From Acanthaster planci (lineage: Eukaryota; Echinodermata; Asteroidea; Valvatida; Acanthasteridae): a stretch of DNA of 64,000 nucleotides. Position numbers and translations under genes: made by a program. Shown here in pieces: positions 43,914 through 56,578 of this stretch. The stretch lies in contig NW_019091497.1 in NCBI RefSeq assembly GCF_001949145.1, positions 576,253-640,252 on the forward strand, written 5' to 3'. A model generated the notes under the pieces. It saw only the letters and a list, made by a program, of their open reading frames with translations. It had not been told where the DNA came from and ran no database searches. Position 1 is the first letter of the stretch. Each line of letters begins with the position of its first letter.

Positions 43914-45988
43914 TCACCACTTGTTAACTAGCAGTATTAGAAACCCAACAAGCCCTAGTGGAACGATAACACATCCAAGAATGAGGGCAACCATCGTCCC
44001 AGTTCTTTGTAAGCCATGATACTGGGGCTGTCTCCACCTTGTGCTTGGCGCTGATGTGGTTTCTGGCAAGACAAACAGTAATAAGCCGTGATGCGGAATC
44101 ATCACCACCGTTCATTTTCTAAGTTGTTGTTTGCGCCAATAACTGTACGTTTATTCATATACTTTATTAATCAGCATTACATTACGCAGTTAGGAAGAAG
44201 GTCCAGTTTTAGAGGCAGGAGGAAACCGGAGTACCCGGAGAAAACCTGCGAGAGCGAGTATGGACTGGAAACCAAATGCACTTAAAGCATGGGCCAAGCC
44301 TGGACTCAAACTTTTCTAAGTCGCATGTACAGAAACGATTGAAAGAGTGGACTTGACATTGGAAAGCAGGACATTTTTTCTCTGCTTGGAGAAGAAAAAA
44401 ATGTGGGCATGTCTGATTGTCCTACCTAAGTTCCCCGAGTACAGGAGAGGAATTAGTATCTCCAGCCATGGGTGGTTCCCCGTTTTAGATTCTTGTGTCC
44501 GGACAAATTCCACACAATAATTCATGTCCCCAGCCATTCCCTATTGCATGAGAATGCAAATCACTTGTTTGGGTGATAAATGGTAAGATAAACCGACATC
44601 TACACCAGAAAATAATGTCACGGGTTTGAGCCCAAGCCCTTCTAGAAGCTTTCAGACAACAGATTACAGGGTTTATGTTTAGAAATATCAAAGATGTCAC
44701 GAAGGTAAAACCCATTTAGAAACAATTTCCGTGGATGACAGAAATATAGATGGCGCTTTTTTCACAAAGCAAAACAACAAATCATCAAAGACACTTTGAC
44801 ACTAATCACACCTTTGCTTATCCAAGTTAGCATAACATGCCGGTACCATCCGCTACGGTGCCCTTGAATATGGTACAACAAATATTACAGATGGAATTCA
44901 TGTACAATAAAGGACAGCTTGAAAACAGTCCTAAAGTGTAACTGCATGCCATATTTACAACGAGAAAACGCAGTGTCCTTTCTCGGACTCCATCTTTTCA
45001 CAATTCATATTAATGTCACTAAAACTGCAGACATTAGGAAGAAGAAAATTCCGAACCAGAAATATCTTAGTTAAAACAAACAGCATACGTATTCAGCACT
45101 TCAACCAACAACATAATGTGCAACAATAAACAGTTAATTACTTAGAAAAAAAATTGGAAGAGTTATATCGAGGATTTTTTTCTCCCCCTTATTCATGGTT
45201 TCAAAAGTTATTGGTTAAATCATCACAAGTAAGTGGCCTAACTCTCCTCAATGATTGTTGTGACTGGTCACATGCATATGGTTCAGGCTCAGCTGCGTGC
45301 AATAAATCTAACCTGTGGGGTTCGGTACGTTAGCTTGAAGTACGGCAGGGTTGAATGGTACATGCATGCGCTTACCGAGCGGACAGCGCTTGCCTAGAAT
45401 AGCCAGCGTTCATTTTGCAAAGTCATGCAGTAACTGAGCGAACGTTCGTTTAACTGGGGCGGGTACATTTTTCAAACATGTTAGATTTTCTGTTCCGTTT
45501 CTTGTTCCGTTGATAAGTAGGTCTGCATTCTTTCTGAGTAGTTCAATGGACCGTAAACATTTTTCAATATTGCTGGAAAAAAATACGAGTAAAACGGTGA
45601 CAGACAGCTAAATGAATGTCTAAATATGCCTACCGTGATGGTGCATGGTGTTACGATGCTTCTACCATATTAAAATCCAGGCAAATAAAACGACTATCCA
45701 TCACGCAATTTTCTAACCACTTTAGTGATAAAGGTGATTAAAATGTGAGAAATCAGCAAATTACATCAGACACAAACTTCTACTGAGCTATCGCAATGGT
45801 CTCGATACACTTCATAATTCTGGTCTCGACCCAACTCCAACCCCCTTGCCATGAATTCTCTGTGCCGAGAATTTCAAGATATTTTTCCACATTATTTTAC
45901 CTGCGTGAGTCCAACAAGGGAACAAGTTGATAACTGCGACCATGACCAGAACAGCTCTCCGGTAGCGTGAAGAGCAGGAAGCCTCCAT
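43914..45988 (-). CDS. Putative small secretory-pathway single-pass membrane protein (2 exons)
   Basis: Exon a at 45901-45988: ATG at 45988, encoding MEASCSSRYRRAVLVMVAV, INLFPCWTHA, a basic start then a hydrophobic core typical of a signal peptide; donor CAG|GTAAAA, phase 1. Exon b at 43914-44062: acceptor gtttgtcttgccag, phase 1, encoding ETTSAPSTRWRQPQYHGLQ, then a membrane helix MVALILGCVIVPLGLVGFLI and LLVNKW, stop TGA. The two exons join in frame to give 78 residues. A GTGAGT donor at 43917 could instead splice onward in phase 2, and extra phase 1-1 exons could lie between. Function unknown. It lies upstream of the channel gene on the same strand; the phase-2 exit does not match channel exon 1, so they are probably separate. 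Confidence 0.5.
44180..44540. repeat. Dispersed repeat fragment
   Basis: Contains ggaggaaaccggagtacccg and agaaaacctgcgagagcgag on the plus strand, a phrase I associate with dispersed repeats of marine invertebrates, and a minus-strand open stretch near 44410-44540 that I could not fit by phase to the flanking exons. Annotated as repeat with low confidence. Confidence 0.35.
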
Positions 45989-47649
45989 CTTTCCATGGAA
46001 TGTTCCCACTCTTAGCTTAACAATTATCACTAAGCAACATAGTTTCTCAACGATTTATGGCAAACGCACGCCTCTGGTTTTACTGAAGAAAACAGTTTGG
46101 CATCCTTTGATGTCCTTTATTCCCGTGTGCCCACAGTGAGGACGTCCATTCTTCAAAATAACTGAAGCTTAACTTCTCCGCTTTTGTTCAGTATAATCTC
46201 GGGTAATCTAGGCCTTGCAGTGTCTGATTAGACTAGGCGTTGTGGTACGTGTACATGTACGTGTACATGCACGTGTATTGCCACGCAGATTGCGGTGCCT
46301 ATCGCTCAGCACTGCTGCAAGTGGCATGAAATATGGGGTTTCTTTACCGCCTAACTCCAGAATCATGAAAATATTTTTCTTAGACCGACTTAGCATCTTG
46401 TGCCCTTTCAGATGAGACCAAGATTGCCAGACTTTGTGCTGAGATGCATCATGGTTGTCTGCTAATGAATATGGAATTTAAAAATTGGTATAGAGAACAA
46501 AAGGCTCAAAATACAGACTGATTAGAAAAAAATAATGGATATTAGGTTAATTGAAAACTCGGAGGTAAATTTCAGGGGCTAATTAAAGTAAGTTTATTGC
46601 ATGGTCACTTCAATTCACCAAAACCTTAATATTGGATAATACGGTATCCAATTCGTGCCACTTTTCGATTTTTTAACATCTATACCGGGTATCATCGCAT
46701 TTTACCCTACAGGAGCAGAGTTTTCTTAGAACGGAGGGACTGGATTTTGAGTCCCCCTTCATTTCATGGTACTTGCTGTAAAAACAACGATTAGAGTTCA
46801 CACACTTTTTTGTACCCACTTTGTGCACACGTTCAACCCATGACATCTTCATTAAACTGTGTTTAGGAATGTGTTCATAAAAAGGTAAACGCTTTTCCGT
46901 GGTGCATGTTTAGCTTTTGGAAATCCACTTAGCATTTCAACACATTCCAATAAACGCATACAAAACATGTCGCTGTTAAAAACGTCAAAAAACGGGTACA
47001 AAAATGTATTTAGAAATGTGTTTAAACTTTAAGAGTTGTTTTTACAGATTTGAAACTCAGTCCAGTGTGGCGTATGTTGTTTCGATGTTGTGGTTACTGG
47101 CTGTGGTTGTGTAAGTCACGGCAATTTCGTATGATGCGTGTCGGCCCGTGTTTATTCAGCCCTCCAGTGGCAAAAATATGGATGTTTCGGCCCGCCCTGT
47201 TTGGGAAGCAATATATATACGGCACATAAGAACATGTCCGATAATATTTTCACAAAATTTGTATCAAAATAACTGCTTGATATTTTCAAAAACTCTTTTT
47301 GGGCTCATCGACCAGAAATGAAAGGTTTATTTCTAAAACGAGGCATATCCATTCGAACATCATTTAGGTTTTCTGCAAGTATGAAATACTGAAGAACTTT
47401 AGCAGTATACCATGTGTCCCGAAACTCCTTAATCACTGTGTTGACTCACTAAAGTTGTGTTTAGCTGTCTAGAAGCTGTATATATAGACACTGACTGCAG
47501 GCAACTGAGAGTGGACATGATTCTGAAAGTTTTCGAAAGGGCACTTATTGCATTTTGGAACTAAGCTATTCAAATATCTAAAATAATCACATGCTTTGTA
47601 TATGTATAGGTACAGTCGAATGTATATTAATGAACTAGTCTGTAAAATC
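45989..47649. other. Intergenic stretch with alternating purine-pyrimidine run
   Basis: No gene recognised. At 46241-46277 an alternating run (gtacgtgtacatgtacgtgt and acatgcacgtgta) could adopt Z-DNA. The remainder is AT-rich. Confidence 0.4.
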
Positions 47650-50600
47650 GTATAGACCTCTCGGTGACCAAATCGGCTGCCTCGAAGAAAACATGCAGCT
47701 CATGGAATTGCAGAATCTGATCGCCAATTGCATGACCTACGGCCTTCTTGACGCCCTTGATGAGAATCTCAGTCACCCCGTTCTGGAAGAGTTAGTCCGC
47801 TACGGGAAACTTCCAAGTCATGACCTTTGTGACCCCAAACCCACGAAGACTCTCAACATCCCAACCCTCCATCGCTTGCTTCAACTCTTTGGAAGCTGCA
47901 ACCAGCTTGCTACCCCCGTCACTGTACATTTAGCTGAGAAATCCCGAGAGACACAAATCTCCTGAAGACCTGCAGAAATCCACTTGCACTATAATCAACG
48001 GCTAGATGATGCACAGCTTGGGTGGTGAAGCAGTTGCAGATCACTTCATATGCTCTGCCTCTGGCTCTCTTGTTCACCTCACTCTGAATTGTGTAAGTCC
48101 CAAATAAATCCACACCTATGTAGGTCCAGGGCGGTGAGGGTTTGAGTCTCTCCACCGGTAGTTGTCCCATCTGCTGACCAGCCATGTCTCGTTCTTGTCG
48201 TTTGCATGGCACGCAAGGGTGATGTACACTCTTAACCATCCTGTACAAGTTGACAATTCTAAACTTTGAGCACATCTTGGACACTGTAGTCTGGTTGCCA
48301 GGATGTCCTTCATTGTGGACATGCATCGCATAGAACTCCTCCCCTACCGTGGCGATAGGGGAGGAGTGGTACCTCTTCCTTGTTGTAGCTGAAGTGTACA
48401 CATCTCTCAACACGCGCTCCCACTACAATGACTCCATCATCTTGGACCTTTGGACCCAACTTGGCATAACATCGATCAAAAGTTTTCCTGTCACCCTCTA
48501 AAATCTTCAGCAATGGCCTCTGACACTCCTTCACCCAAAACAGCTCTGCCTGTTTTAATGTCGTCTGCTGTAAGGATTCCGACACACCCTTTGAAACTGC
48601 TATTCCCGTGCATCGCAAAGACTCTGGCTGTGACCTTCAGGGGCTTCTTGTAACTCCTGAGCCTATCATAGTGGCCAAAGTATCAACCTCGTCTGCAGCA
48701 GTAACCATCACCACTCTGGTTCTCTCGGGAAGGTTGCGTTCTGAACAGGTCTGCTCAACTGGTCAATTCTCAAAAGATTGATGCAGAATTCTGGAACCCG
48801 TTGCCAGGCGCTATCAGGTCCGATCTCAGATGGCGTTTTGCCTTTAATGATCCAATCTGCTACATAGAATTCGCCCCTGCACCACCACCGTGCAGCCCTA
48901 TGGTTCAGTAGCCTCTTGTATCTCGCTAATTCGAGTTGCAACGAAAGTTTTGAATCCATGCATAACTCTGCTTTTGGATCATGGATCTCACAATCTCGCT
49001 GTCAACGGTGTGGAACACTCTGGCGAATTCCAATCTCATCTCCTTCTTGAGGAAACAAGTGAGTCGCTTGTTGAGTAATGCATCGCTGAAAGGAGACAGT
49101 AACAGCCTTACGCAGCTCTCCAAGGAATGAGAACCATTCCTCTCTCATCTCTTCGGACACTGGGTCATCCCAGCCAAGCTTCAGGCCCCACATCTTGCGC
49201 AGTATTTTCACCTTGACGGTGCAAGTAGACCAAATGGGTCGTATATCCCATTCAATTGGCTGAAACACATCCTCTTGGTAAGAATGATGGGAATTTCTGC
49301 TGGCAGTCCGTCACCCATCAGACCTGGCTCTTTTCTTGTTTTCTTCTTGAGGAAGAAGTTTGCCCCGGTTACAATGTGCAATACATCCTTTCTTGGGCTC
49401 CACGTCACCCCTAGAACCTTTTCACTCATGTCATCATCAGGCAACTTCTTGTCATTTCCAACACTCTCAGCACCAGAGAAGATCCAACCCTTTACAGCAA
49501 AATTCCCTGGCTTGATGAGCTGATCAGTCTGGGCGGCACAAATTCGGGTTTCATCCGGAGTGCTCACAGACTCCACAATTTCGTCAACGTATACATACTT
49601 CAGAATCGTCTCAGTTGCCTTTGGAAACTGGTCTTTGCCAAGCTCTGCCGTCTTCTTCAGTGCCACCGTGGAGAAAGTGGCTGATGGTCTGTCACCTATG
49701 TTGACAACTCTCATGCAATACGTCTTCGGCTCTTGGACTACCTGCATATCTCGCCAGAGGAATCTGTGGCAGTGCTGGTCTTTCAGAGTTGTAAAGATGC
49801 GGCTATGGTACATCTTTGGAATGTCCCCAACCATGGCGATTCCATTCTCTCGGAAACGCAGCAAGACCCCAAGAAGAGAGTTCATCATATCGGGTCCCTT
49901 GGCCCAGACATGTCCCAAATCTGTTCTCTGAGAAAAGTCGATGGTTCACTGCTCCGAGTCTCGTCAGGAGAAAGCCTGCATACTTGTAACCAATGAGCAA
50001 GTCCACCTGACCTCTAATTGGGCGCTCAATTTCTTCGACGCCGATGACCTTGAAAATACTCAGTACTCCACGCTTGTCAATGTTATCGATGTCTGCGGTA
50101 ATGCGCTCTGTACCATAGGCAAATACTAGGTCAGTGTGTCCCTGGTTATCAATAAGGAGTACGATGTATCTGAAACTGTTGATCTCTTCTGTTGCTCCGC
50201 CCACCTTGGTGATGGATACCTTCACAGGGTCCCTCGGAGGTATGCTGCCTTACTGTCAGCAACAGCATTAGTGACAAGTGATGAAGTGGCACATCCGTCC
50301 CACAATACATTCGTGTGAGTAGGCCCAACTGGTATTTTCACCAACTGAAGAAGACATGCGTTGTTTCTCTGCGAGGAATTTACTGTGTAGTTATTGATCG
50401 TCGCAGTTGTGGCTACATCATTGGTTGCTATGGAATCACCATGAAGGGATGGGTGATGAAGTCTATTGCAACTATGCATACTGCATTTTCTCTTTCTCTT
50501 GCACTCGCTCACTCTATGGCCCCGGGTAAGGCAGCAGAAGCACGCGCCTTTCTCCTTCACTAGTTGAGCTTTCTGGCTCTTGCAGCGATTTGGCCAAGTA

Positions 50601-51240
50601 GGCGCGACATTCTGATGTATTGTGCTGCCCTGCATCATGAATGAGGCGTTTCCTGACGATCTGCTTGGAAGATTCGTTCTTCTCCCTCACATGTGTTGCA
50701 TTGTTGCTGGTTCGCGGTGAACTGTAGGTAGAAATTCTGATTTATGACATTTCATACTCAACGCTTTTCCTTTCTTTCAGCAGGGATAGAATGAAAGCCG
50801 GAAATCTGTCTGATCGGTCGATATCAGATTTCCCATCATGCTGTGAACGAGACCACTCCCTCCGGGTGGCAGGGGCCAATGTCTTCTCTATATCATGCGA
50901 AGACTCTGGTATTCGAGATCTCTCGTTCCATCCCCATCTTTGCGAGATCATTGAAACTCTTTTCGACGACGTCCACAAAGTCAATTTTTTATCCTCTCCA
51001 TCTCTGATAGGTTTTGTCTTCTCGAAATTCTGCATAATTGCGTCTGCCATCTTGATTAGGTCCCCATAGCGCTCATCCAATCTCTCCCATATCTCGTCAA
51101 CATTGTCTTCAATGGCTCCAACCACCTGCAGCGGCTTCTTGTCTAATGAATGGCGCAGGACGAAGGCGGCTTGGTCATGGGTAGCCTCAGACTGAAAGAA
51201 CTTCTTGAAGTCAGACCGGAATCTCGGATACCATTGCAAT
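47650..51240 (-). mobile_element. BEL/Pao LTR retrotransposon, internal region, decayed
   Basis: Reading the minus strand from 51240: gag of the Pao type (FVLRHSLDKKPLQVVGAI ... LDERYGDL), a CCHC-like knuckle (CFCCLTRGHRVSECKRKRKC, about 50,500-50,570), an aspartic protease start (VLWDGCATSSLVT), RT (KGPDMMNSLLGVLLRFRENG, FLWRDM, YVDEIVESV), a connector/RNase H region (GIYDPFGLLAP, LGWDDPVSEEM), then the integrase HHCC zinc finger (HNEGHPGNQTT ... CVPCKR) and core (WTYIGVDLFGTY). Stops and frameshifts separate the parts, and YVDD has become YVDE. I saw no LTRs; the 5' end is cut at 51,240 and the 3' end near 47,650. A plain retrotransposon relic, no envelope-like frame. Confidence 0.85.
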
Positions 51241-52385
51241 CGTTATACATGAAAATCTCAACTCTATTTCCAAATGCTGCAAAGAGAACCACATGCAGCT
51301 GAACTCTACAAAGTGCAAAGTTATGCATATCACCCGATCCAGAAACCAAGCCCTGTCTCCTTACTATCTCCAGGATTCTGAGCCCCTCCAAGTCGTGACT
51401 TCCCACAAATACCCATAGGCGTTATTTTGTCAAGCGACCTTACCTGGACAAAACACGTGAACATGCATGATTCGTTCTAAGTGTTCCAAACGGTCTGGCT
51501 TCATCCGACGGAGAGTAAACTCCAGGAATGCAGATGTAATTACTTAAATTTTACCAATCTCTTCGCAGGCCTGTTCTAGAATATGGATTACCCGTTTGAT
51601 TACCTCATCAGAAAAGTCACATCCAGATAGGCCTTTTGAGGCGCAATCCAACGGCGCTTCATAAAATCTTGCCTTCCCTTCAATACTGCCTCTTCCCTTT
51701 CCTACGAACAACACTTACCTAAACTTAAAGTCCCCCTCTCTACAACCGACTCAGAGGCTTAAGTGTTTCTTTTGCCATCAAATGCCTCTACAAATGTATC
51801 CCGTCACACCTTCTTCCCTGGCCCAACACAAGGAAGCCTTGCAGCTCTTCAAACATCAATATACTGCCGCGCGTACCGTAATTGTGCGACGTTTTCATTT
51901 TTACTCTCTTTTCAATTCACGTTTTCGTTTTTACTCTCTTTTCAATTCACTTCTAGGTGATCCTCCAATTTAATCTCTGTCTGGAACCCCCTCCAAAAGA
52001 CTACATCACCTCTTTCAGGCTGAGACCCTATATCTCCCATGCCATTTAGACAACTTATTGCCGTCATGAATTAAGTTACCCAATTTAAGTTTTAGCCCGG
52101 ATGGGAGTTGCAGGCTTGTGCAGCTGCCCCCTTCCCCTTTGGTTTTATGTTTTGGTTTTTGTTTTTATTGTGGTTTTTGTTTTGGTTTTGTTTTTGATGA
52201 GGGTTAGAAATTTGTTAGTTTGTTTTTCATAATTATGTTAATATACAGGTACAGCTCTACAAAATATGTTCGATACTTTCAAGTTGTTCACATCACTTCT
52301 TTATTTAAGCTATAAGTTATGTTAGGCCTAAGTTATAATTTATGATTCTGCCATAGAAGTCATACCTATTTATGTATCGATCTTT

Positions 52386-52635
52386 GGGGCAGCGCGGGCA
52401 TCCGGGATTCTCACAAAATGACAGGTACTGCACCAGTGAAAACACTGACTGAGTGACGTTGGCGACGTACGCACGGCGAACTTGAACCAAAAGGGCCAGT
52501 CCGAGGATCGCCGGGGTTAAACAATTTTTTTCTTTGACCTGTACGCACGCGCACGCTCGTTGCAGTTGTTTTCACCGGCCGCGGTGTGGTTGCTACCCTA
52601 ATTTTTGTGAAATTCCCGGATGTCCGCGCTGCCCC
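52386..52635. mobile_element. MITE nested inside the LINE 3' end
   Basis: Terminal inverted repeats of about 34 bases: ggggcagcgcgggcatccgg at the left and ccggatgtccgcgctgcccc at the right. The interior is GC-rich (gcacgcgcacgctcgttgca). About 250 bases, no ORF. Target duplication not clear. Confidence 0.75.
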
Positions 52636-52820
52636 ATATTTATTATAGTTATTATTGTTTCCTGTTTAACCAGTTGGAGACTGGCCCCGGCTCTGCGGAA
52701 ACCAATTCTTTTGAGTAACCCAGCGGGAGCTGATACTGTTTATTTGTCTTTTGTACGTCTTTTGTATTCTCTTTCTCTCTTATAAACTTTGTTATTGTAT
52801 TCTGTGAAATGTTGATCCAA

Positions 52821-52858
52821 AAAAATGAAATAAATGAAATAAATGAAATGAAATAAAT
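52821..52858 (+). repeat. AAATGAAATAA simple repeat (LINE tail)
   Basis: Reads aaaaatgaaataaatgaaat then aaatgaaatgaaataaatct. Marks the 3' end of the LINE fragment. Confidence 0.8.
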
Positions 52859-52862
52859 CTGA

Positions 52863-53935
52863 ATCACATGGAAAGTACATGCAAAGATTGCACAGTGCAC
52901 ATGTGGTAAGAACGTCTAGTGTCCACTTCAGCAGTACGAATAAATCCAATATGAGGGTAAATGGTACCTAACTATAACTACTTGCGCAACAGGTTGACCA
53001 TTGAGGGCGCTATTTAAGTCTGATGGTAATCAATAAGATTTCCTAAACTTTACAGAAGTCACTTACATGTACGAACCGGATAGAGATATACTCAATATGT
53101 GCTACAGGCTGCTTTCAAGTCTGATTACAGCAGGGGAATACCTAAACCAACTTTTACCGCTTTCGACGCATGCGTAGTGTGTTTGTACGAACAGTATCAA
53201 ACGTGTGCCGCGTGTGAGGTGTGGACCACTAATCTCTATGTGTGGACGTGGTGCCGACGTGTAACGTTTCTACATCTGCAATACTATGTGAGTAAAATCT
53301 CCTTTAGAGGTCGGCCTCTATGATTGATTTATTTTCAGGATTGCAATGTGGAAGAGGTGGGTGGAGGGGTATGCTGCAATAGTGCCGACCCAGTTCAAAA
53401 TATGCGGACATGACATGACACCCTGTGGCACAGCCATGTGACCGATATGACCGACATCCGCAATGGTGATGGTTTGGATTAGGCCTGAACAGTAACGGAG
53501 TAGACCAAGGTGCCTCTAGTAGCTATAGTGTTATCTAGTAAAAAATCAAGGCTTCATACTGCATTGACAAGTCATGTTCATTTTCAGCCCATATAGTGAC
53601 TGGTGCCCTTATAAATACAGTTAAGGATTTCTTCTTCTTACAAACATTTGAAAACTTATTCGTTTCATGTACAATGTACATGTATACTAGGCCTAATCTG
53701 CATGATAATAGTATACCCATTGTATGCATATGAGTTAGTGAACAAGTACATGTACATAATAAGTAGAAAAATAAATTGATTTCTGACTGGTTCACTTATC
53801 CCATAGGGTTGTGCATAAAATGCATTGCTTGTTTGTCATCCAAACCCATAATGCATTGCCAAAGTCAGAAACGTTTATAGTAGGCCTAGCCAAGGTGATT
53901 ACTACCGGTAAATCATGAGCTGGCATTACTTTTAG
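52863..53935. other. Intergenic, no gene recognised
   Basis: Short frames only. Contains one TACATG palindrome group (catgtacaatgtacatgtat near 53668-53687) and GGCCTA motifs that are common in the surrounding DNA. Confidence 0.4.
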
Positions 53936-54318
53936 GCTAGCCCCAGACTGGGGGCTATTCTACCAGACTCCCACCCTATCTTAGGCCCCACAGCGGTCCA
54001 TTCAAAAAGTCGGTTCCCAGACCAAACAGATCCCAACTATGTGTGGTATTGGTCAGTTGGTCAGCGATTGGGAGTTAGTCACTGTAGTAAACGAATGACC
54101 CAGATCAAAACCAAAATTTCATGGACTTCTACAAATTGGAAATTGCCAAAGTAATACATCAGAGTATTGATGAGGTGAGTGATCCATACACGGAAAAAGG
54201 GTTTTTATACTATAGATTAGAAGGCATTTTCACCTCATCCCCAATTTTTTGAATGGACCGCTGTGGGGCCTAGGATATGGAGGGATTCCAGTAGACTGGC
54301 CCCCAGTCTGGGGCTAGC
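53936..54318. mobile_element. MITE with about 80-base inverted repeats
   Basis: Left arm gctagccccagactgggggc ... taggccccacagcggtccat and right arm atggaccgctgtggggccta ... gcccccagtctggggctagc are reverse complements over about 75-80 bases with small differences. The centre is AT-richer. No coding capacity. Confidence 0.8.
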
Positions 54319-56006
54319 ATTAGGCCTGTTGAGCGCAATGTTTGAACGTGTGCAATTTTTGTGCCTCGAACTGTACGATTTAAAGGGATTGACGATTAGA
54401 TAGTTGGCATTCGACTGGGTCCGGCCGCAGCAGGCAGGTGACTGGCCGCACTGGGATTCCCATTCCCTTTGAAGTCTCCAGCTACCGTACATGTATCTGG
54501 CACAGTCAAGCTGGGAAACTGTTGCTTTGAGTAAAGGCTACTGTAGGATTCCAGGACAAACTGCTATACTGTACATACGTAGTGGCCCAGTAGTTTGTGG
54601 GTCATTTCAAAATCTTTGTTTTCCCTGATTGTTTATGTTTATTTTGTCTGGGATCCCACTTTTAATTTTATTGCAGATATACATTGTACGTGTATAATAT
54701 TATTAGGGAATTTAATACATGTACATGTAGCTCTTACAGGGAATTTCTTTTAGAATGAAAAAAATTAAATGTCAACGGGAATTTAATTACTCTCACATGA
54801 AATTATTCATTAAAATGCTTGAATGGCGAAATTTCTCACTGCCGTCACACCAGCGTGATGTACCGTGCCCCGGTCCGAAGTACATGTGTACGTGTCACAC
54901 TGTACATCACACCTGAAACTGACCTGACAATATCATGCAAAACATGTAGTTGATGTCAGTCTTTTGTATGACTGTTGCCTGTGGTTCATGTTTCCATGCA
55001 ATTGTTATCATTGCGTGCAATTTTCATGGCAATATCTGTGGTTGCACAAAACTGAAAAATTGTGCATTTTAAATTTGATTAAGTGTAGTTTGCATCTGCT
55101 CAGTTATGCCTCATCATTGGCCATAATTTGTGCCTGATATGGCAGCATACATGTACATGTACCTGTTCAATGTACGGTATGATGCACACAGGGTTTGTGT
55201 ATCATACCATTAACAGATTACGTAAACTCAAGAGATACCGGCACATGTAGTTGGTATGCCTTCTGGAATGGATACCGTATGTTTGCAGTGAGCTGGGGAA
55301 ATAGTGATATATACATCCACCCATACATGTAGGCACTGTACATGTACATGTATTTTGCCAGGATATCACCTCACTATAATCGCTTCGCAGTCTAGCAGAA
55401 GGGTTGGTACATGTGCACCAAAGTAAAGCTGAAATCTTGATGCCAAATTCCTTTACGTGCTGAAAATACTGTGACTTAATTCTCACTGTGGCACTTTTTG
55501 TGGGATGCCATGGTGCCCTGAGAAGTAATAATTGTAGATGCACTTGTATACTTGTACATGTACAATGTACATGCTTTTTATATACCCACTGCCTGTATTA
55601 GTATCGTGGGCTGTATTAATGTGGCTTTGTGGTTGGCTGTAGATAAATGAGAGAAAACATGCAGAACCAGTTAGCAACAAAATTCACAATCAATACCGTG
55701 CTGATTAATACTTTGAGCATACATACATTGTAGTGTAACAGCCTTGTAATTTTCCTTTCTATTACGGAATGGCATTGAATAAGCAGTCCCACGGTAATAT
55801 ATATGTACATGGACAACCTGTCCTCAAAGCAAACATACAGTAGTATGTGTTGCTTGTAACAAGCAAGTCGCAGTGCATATATTGTAATGAATGCATGATG
55901 GCTTTGAAGTGCAGAAGTTTTTGATCGACATGCATGCTCAGCAACACATATTCATTTCCTCTTTCTTTTTGCCTGTATGAACAAGATGGCGCATACATGC
56001 ATCACT
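54319..56006. other. Intergenic DNA rich in TACATGTA palindromes
   Basis: No gene recognised. Dense runs of TACATG/CATGTA, for example near 54716-54728, 55147-55164, 55334-55352 and 55553-55571, lie upstream of the P450 gene. Such runs are scarce in the channel gene on the left. Confidence 0.5.
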
Positions 56007-56297
56007 GTGAAACCAAAGATTGTATAGCGCCATGCAGTGGCGCAAGATGCACAACTTCTCTGTGAATACGCGTAAAATTTTGTTATCGTATGAGCGCCAT
56101 TTGGGTGTGAATACGCTGTGTTAAAGAAACAGGTGTCGGCGCCGCAATAGGCACGCACGGCTGGATGCCTGCGCTTACACGTATGCATTTACATGCATTA
56201 ACGGTCACACTCGAATGGCGCCCATGGTGATAACACCCTTTTGGCCGAGTTCTCCATCTTGCGCCGCTACACGGCGCTATACAATCTTTGGTGAAAC
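56007..56297. mobile_element. MITE just upstream of the P450 start
   Basis: Left gtgaaaccaaagattgtata, gcgccatgcagtggcgcaa (56007-56045) and right ttgcgccgctacacggcgc, tatacaatctttggtgaaac (56259-56297) are reverse complements over about 39 bases with few mismatches. It ends about 210 bases before the P450 start codon, so it may lie in or next to the promoter. Confidence 0.78.
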
Positions 56298-56506
56298 TGC
56301 TTATGGAGTTACACCGGTAGGTCAAGCCACCTGTTATGGTGCACCAGTACAACGTGCTTGGCATACACAGAGCAATTCAACAAAGACCGCAGCTGAGCAC
56401 TGTGTTATTACTTTGCTTTGCTTTATGTATATTCCATTGATTTCTGTGTTAGGTAGACTGATGACCTGTGATTTCCCCCAGAGTGAGCACAAGAACCATC
56501 CACACC

Positions 56507-56578
56507 ATGCTTGCCTTTGCCATCTTTGCTGTGACGTTTGTCGTGGCGCTGATCGTGGCAGTCTTGTACTTTTACCCG
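56507..56578 (+). CDS. CYP20A1: CYP20A1 exon 1: start and membrane anchor
   Basis: ATG at 56507, 24 codons, donor CCG|GTAAGC, phase 0. Encodes MLAFAIFAVTFVVALIVAVL and YFYP, very close to the vertebrate CYP20A1 start. The first ATG in this frame is used. An in-frame extension upstream has no family support. Confidence 0.9.

Larger units (their letters stand above)
51241..52862 (+). mobile_element. LINE 3' end (CR1/RTE-type thumb and 3' tail), decayed
   Basis: Plus strand gives MQLNSTKCKVMHITRSRN, then after one frameshift IGVILSSDLTWTKHVNMHD, a standard RT thumb region (LN..K.k.m.it......y..LGV.ls.DLtW..Hv). Downstream frames are broken. The unit ends in a simple tail of AAATGAAATAA repeats (52821-52858), typical of a LINE 3' terminus. 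It abuts the BEL/Pao relic and contains a nested element at 52386-52635. Confidence 0.7.

Noticed and set aside
43918-45988. Signal-peptide and TM exons as the N terminus of the ion channel
   Set aside because: The exit phase (2) does not fit channel exon 1 (phase 1), and an extra TM would contradict the cytosolic N terminus of the family; kept as a separate gene.
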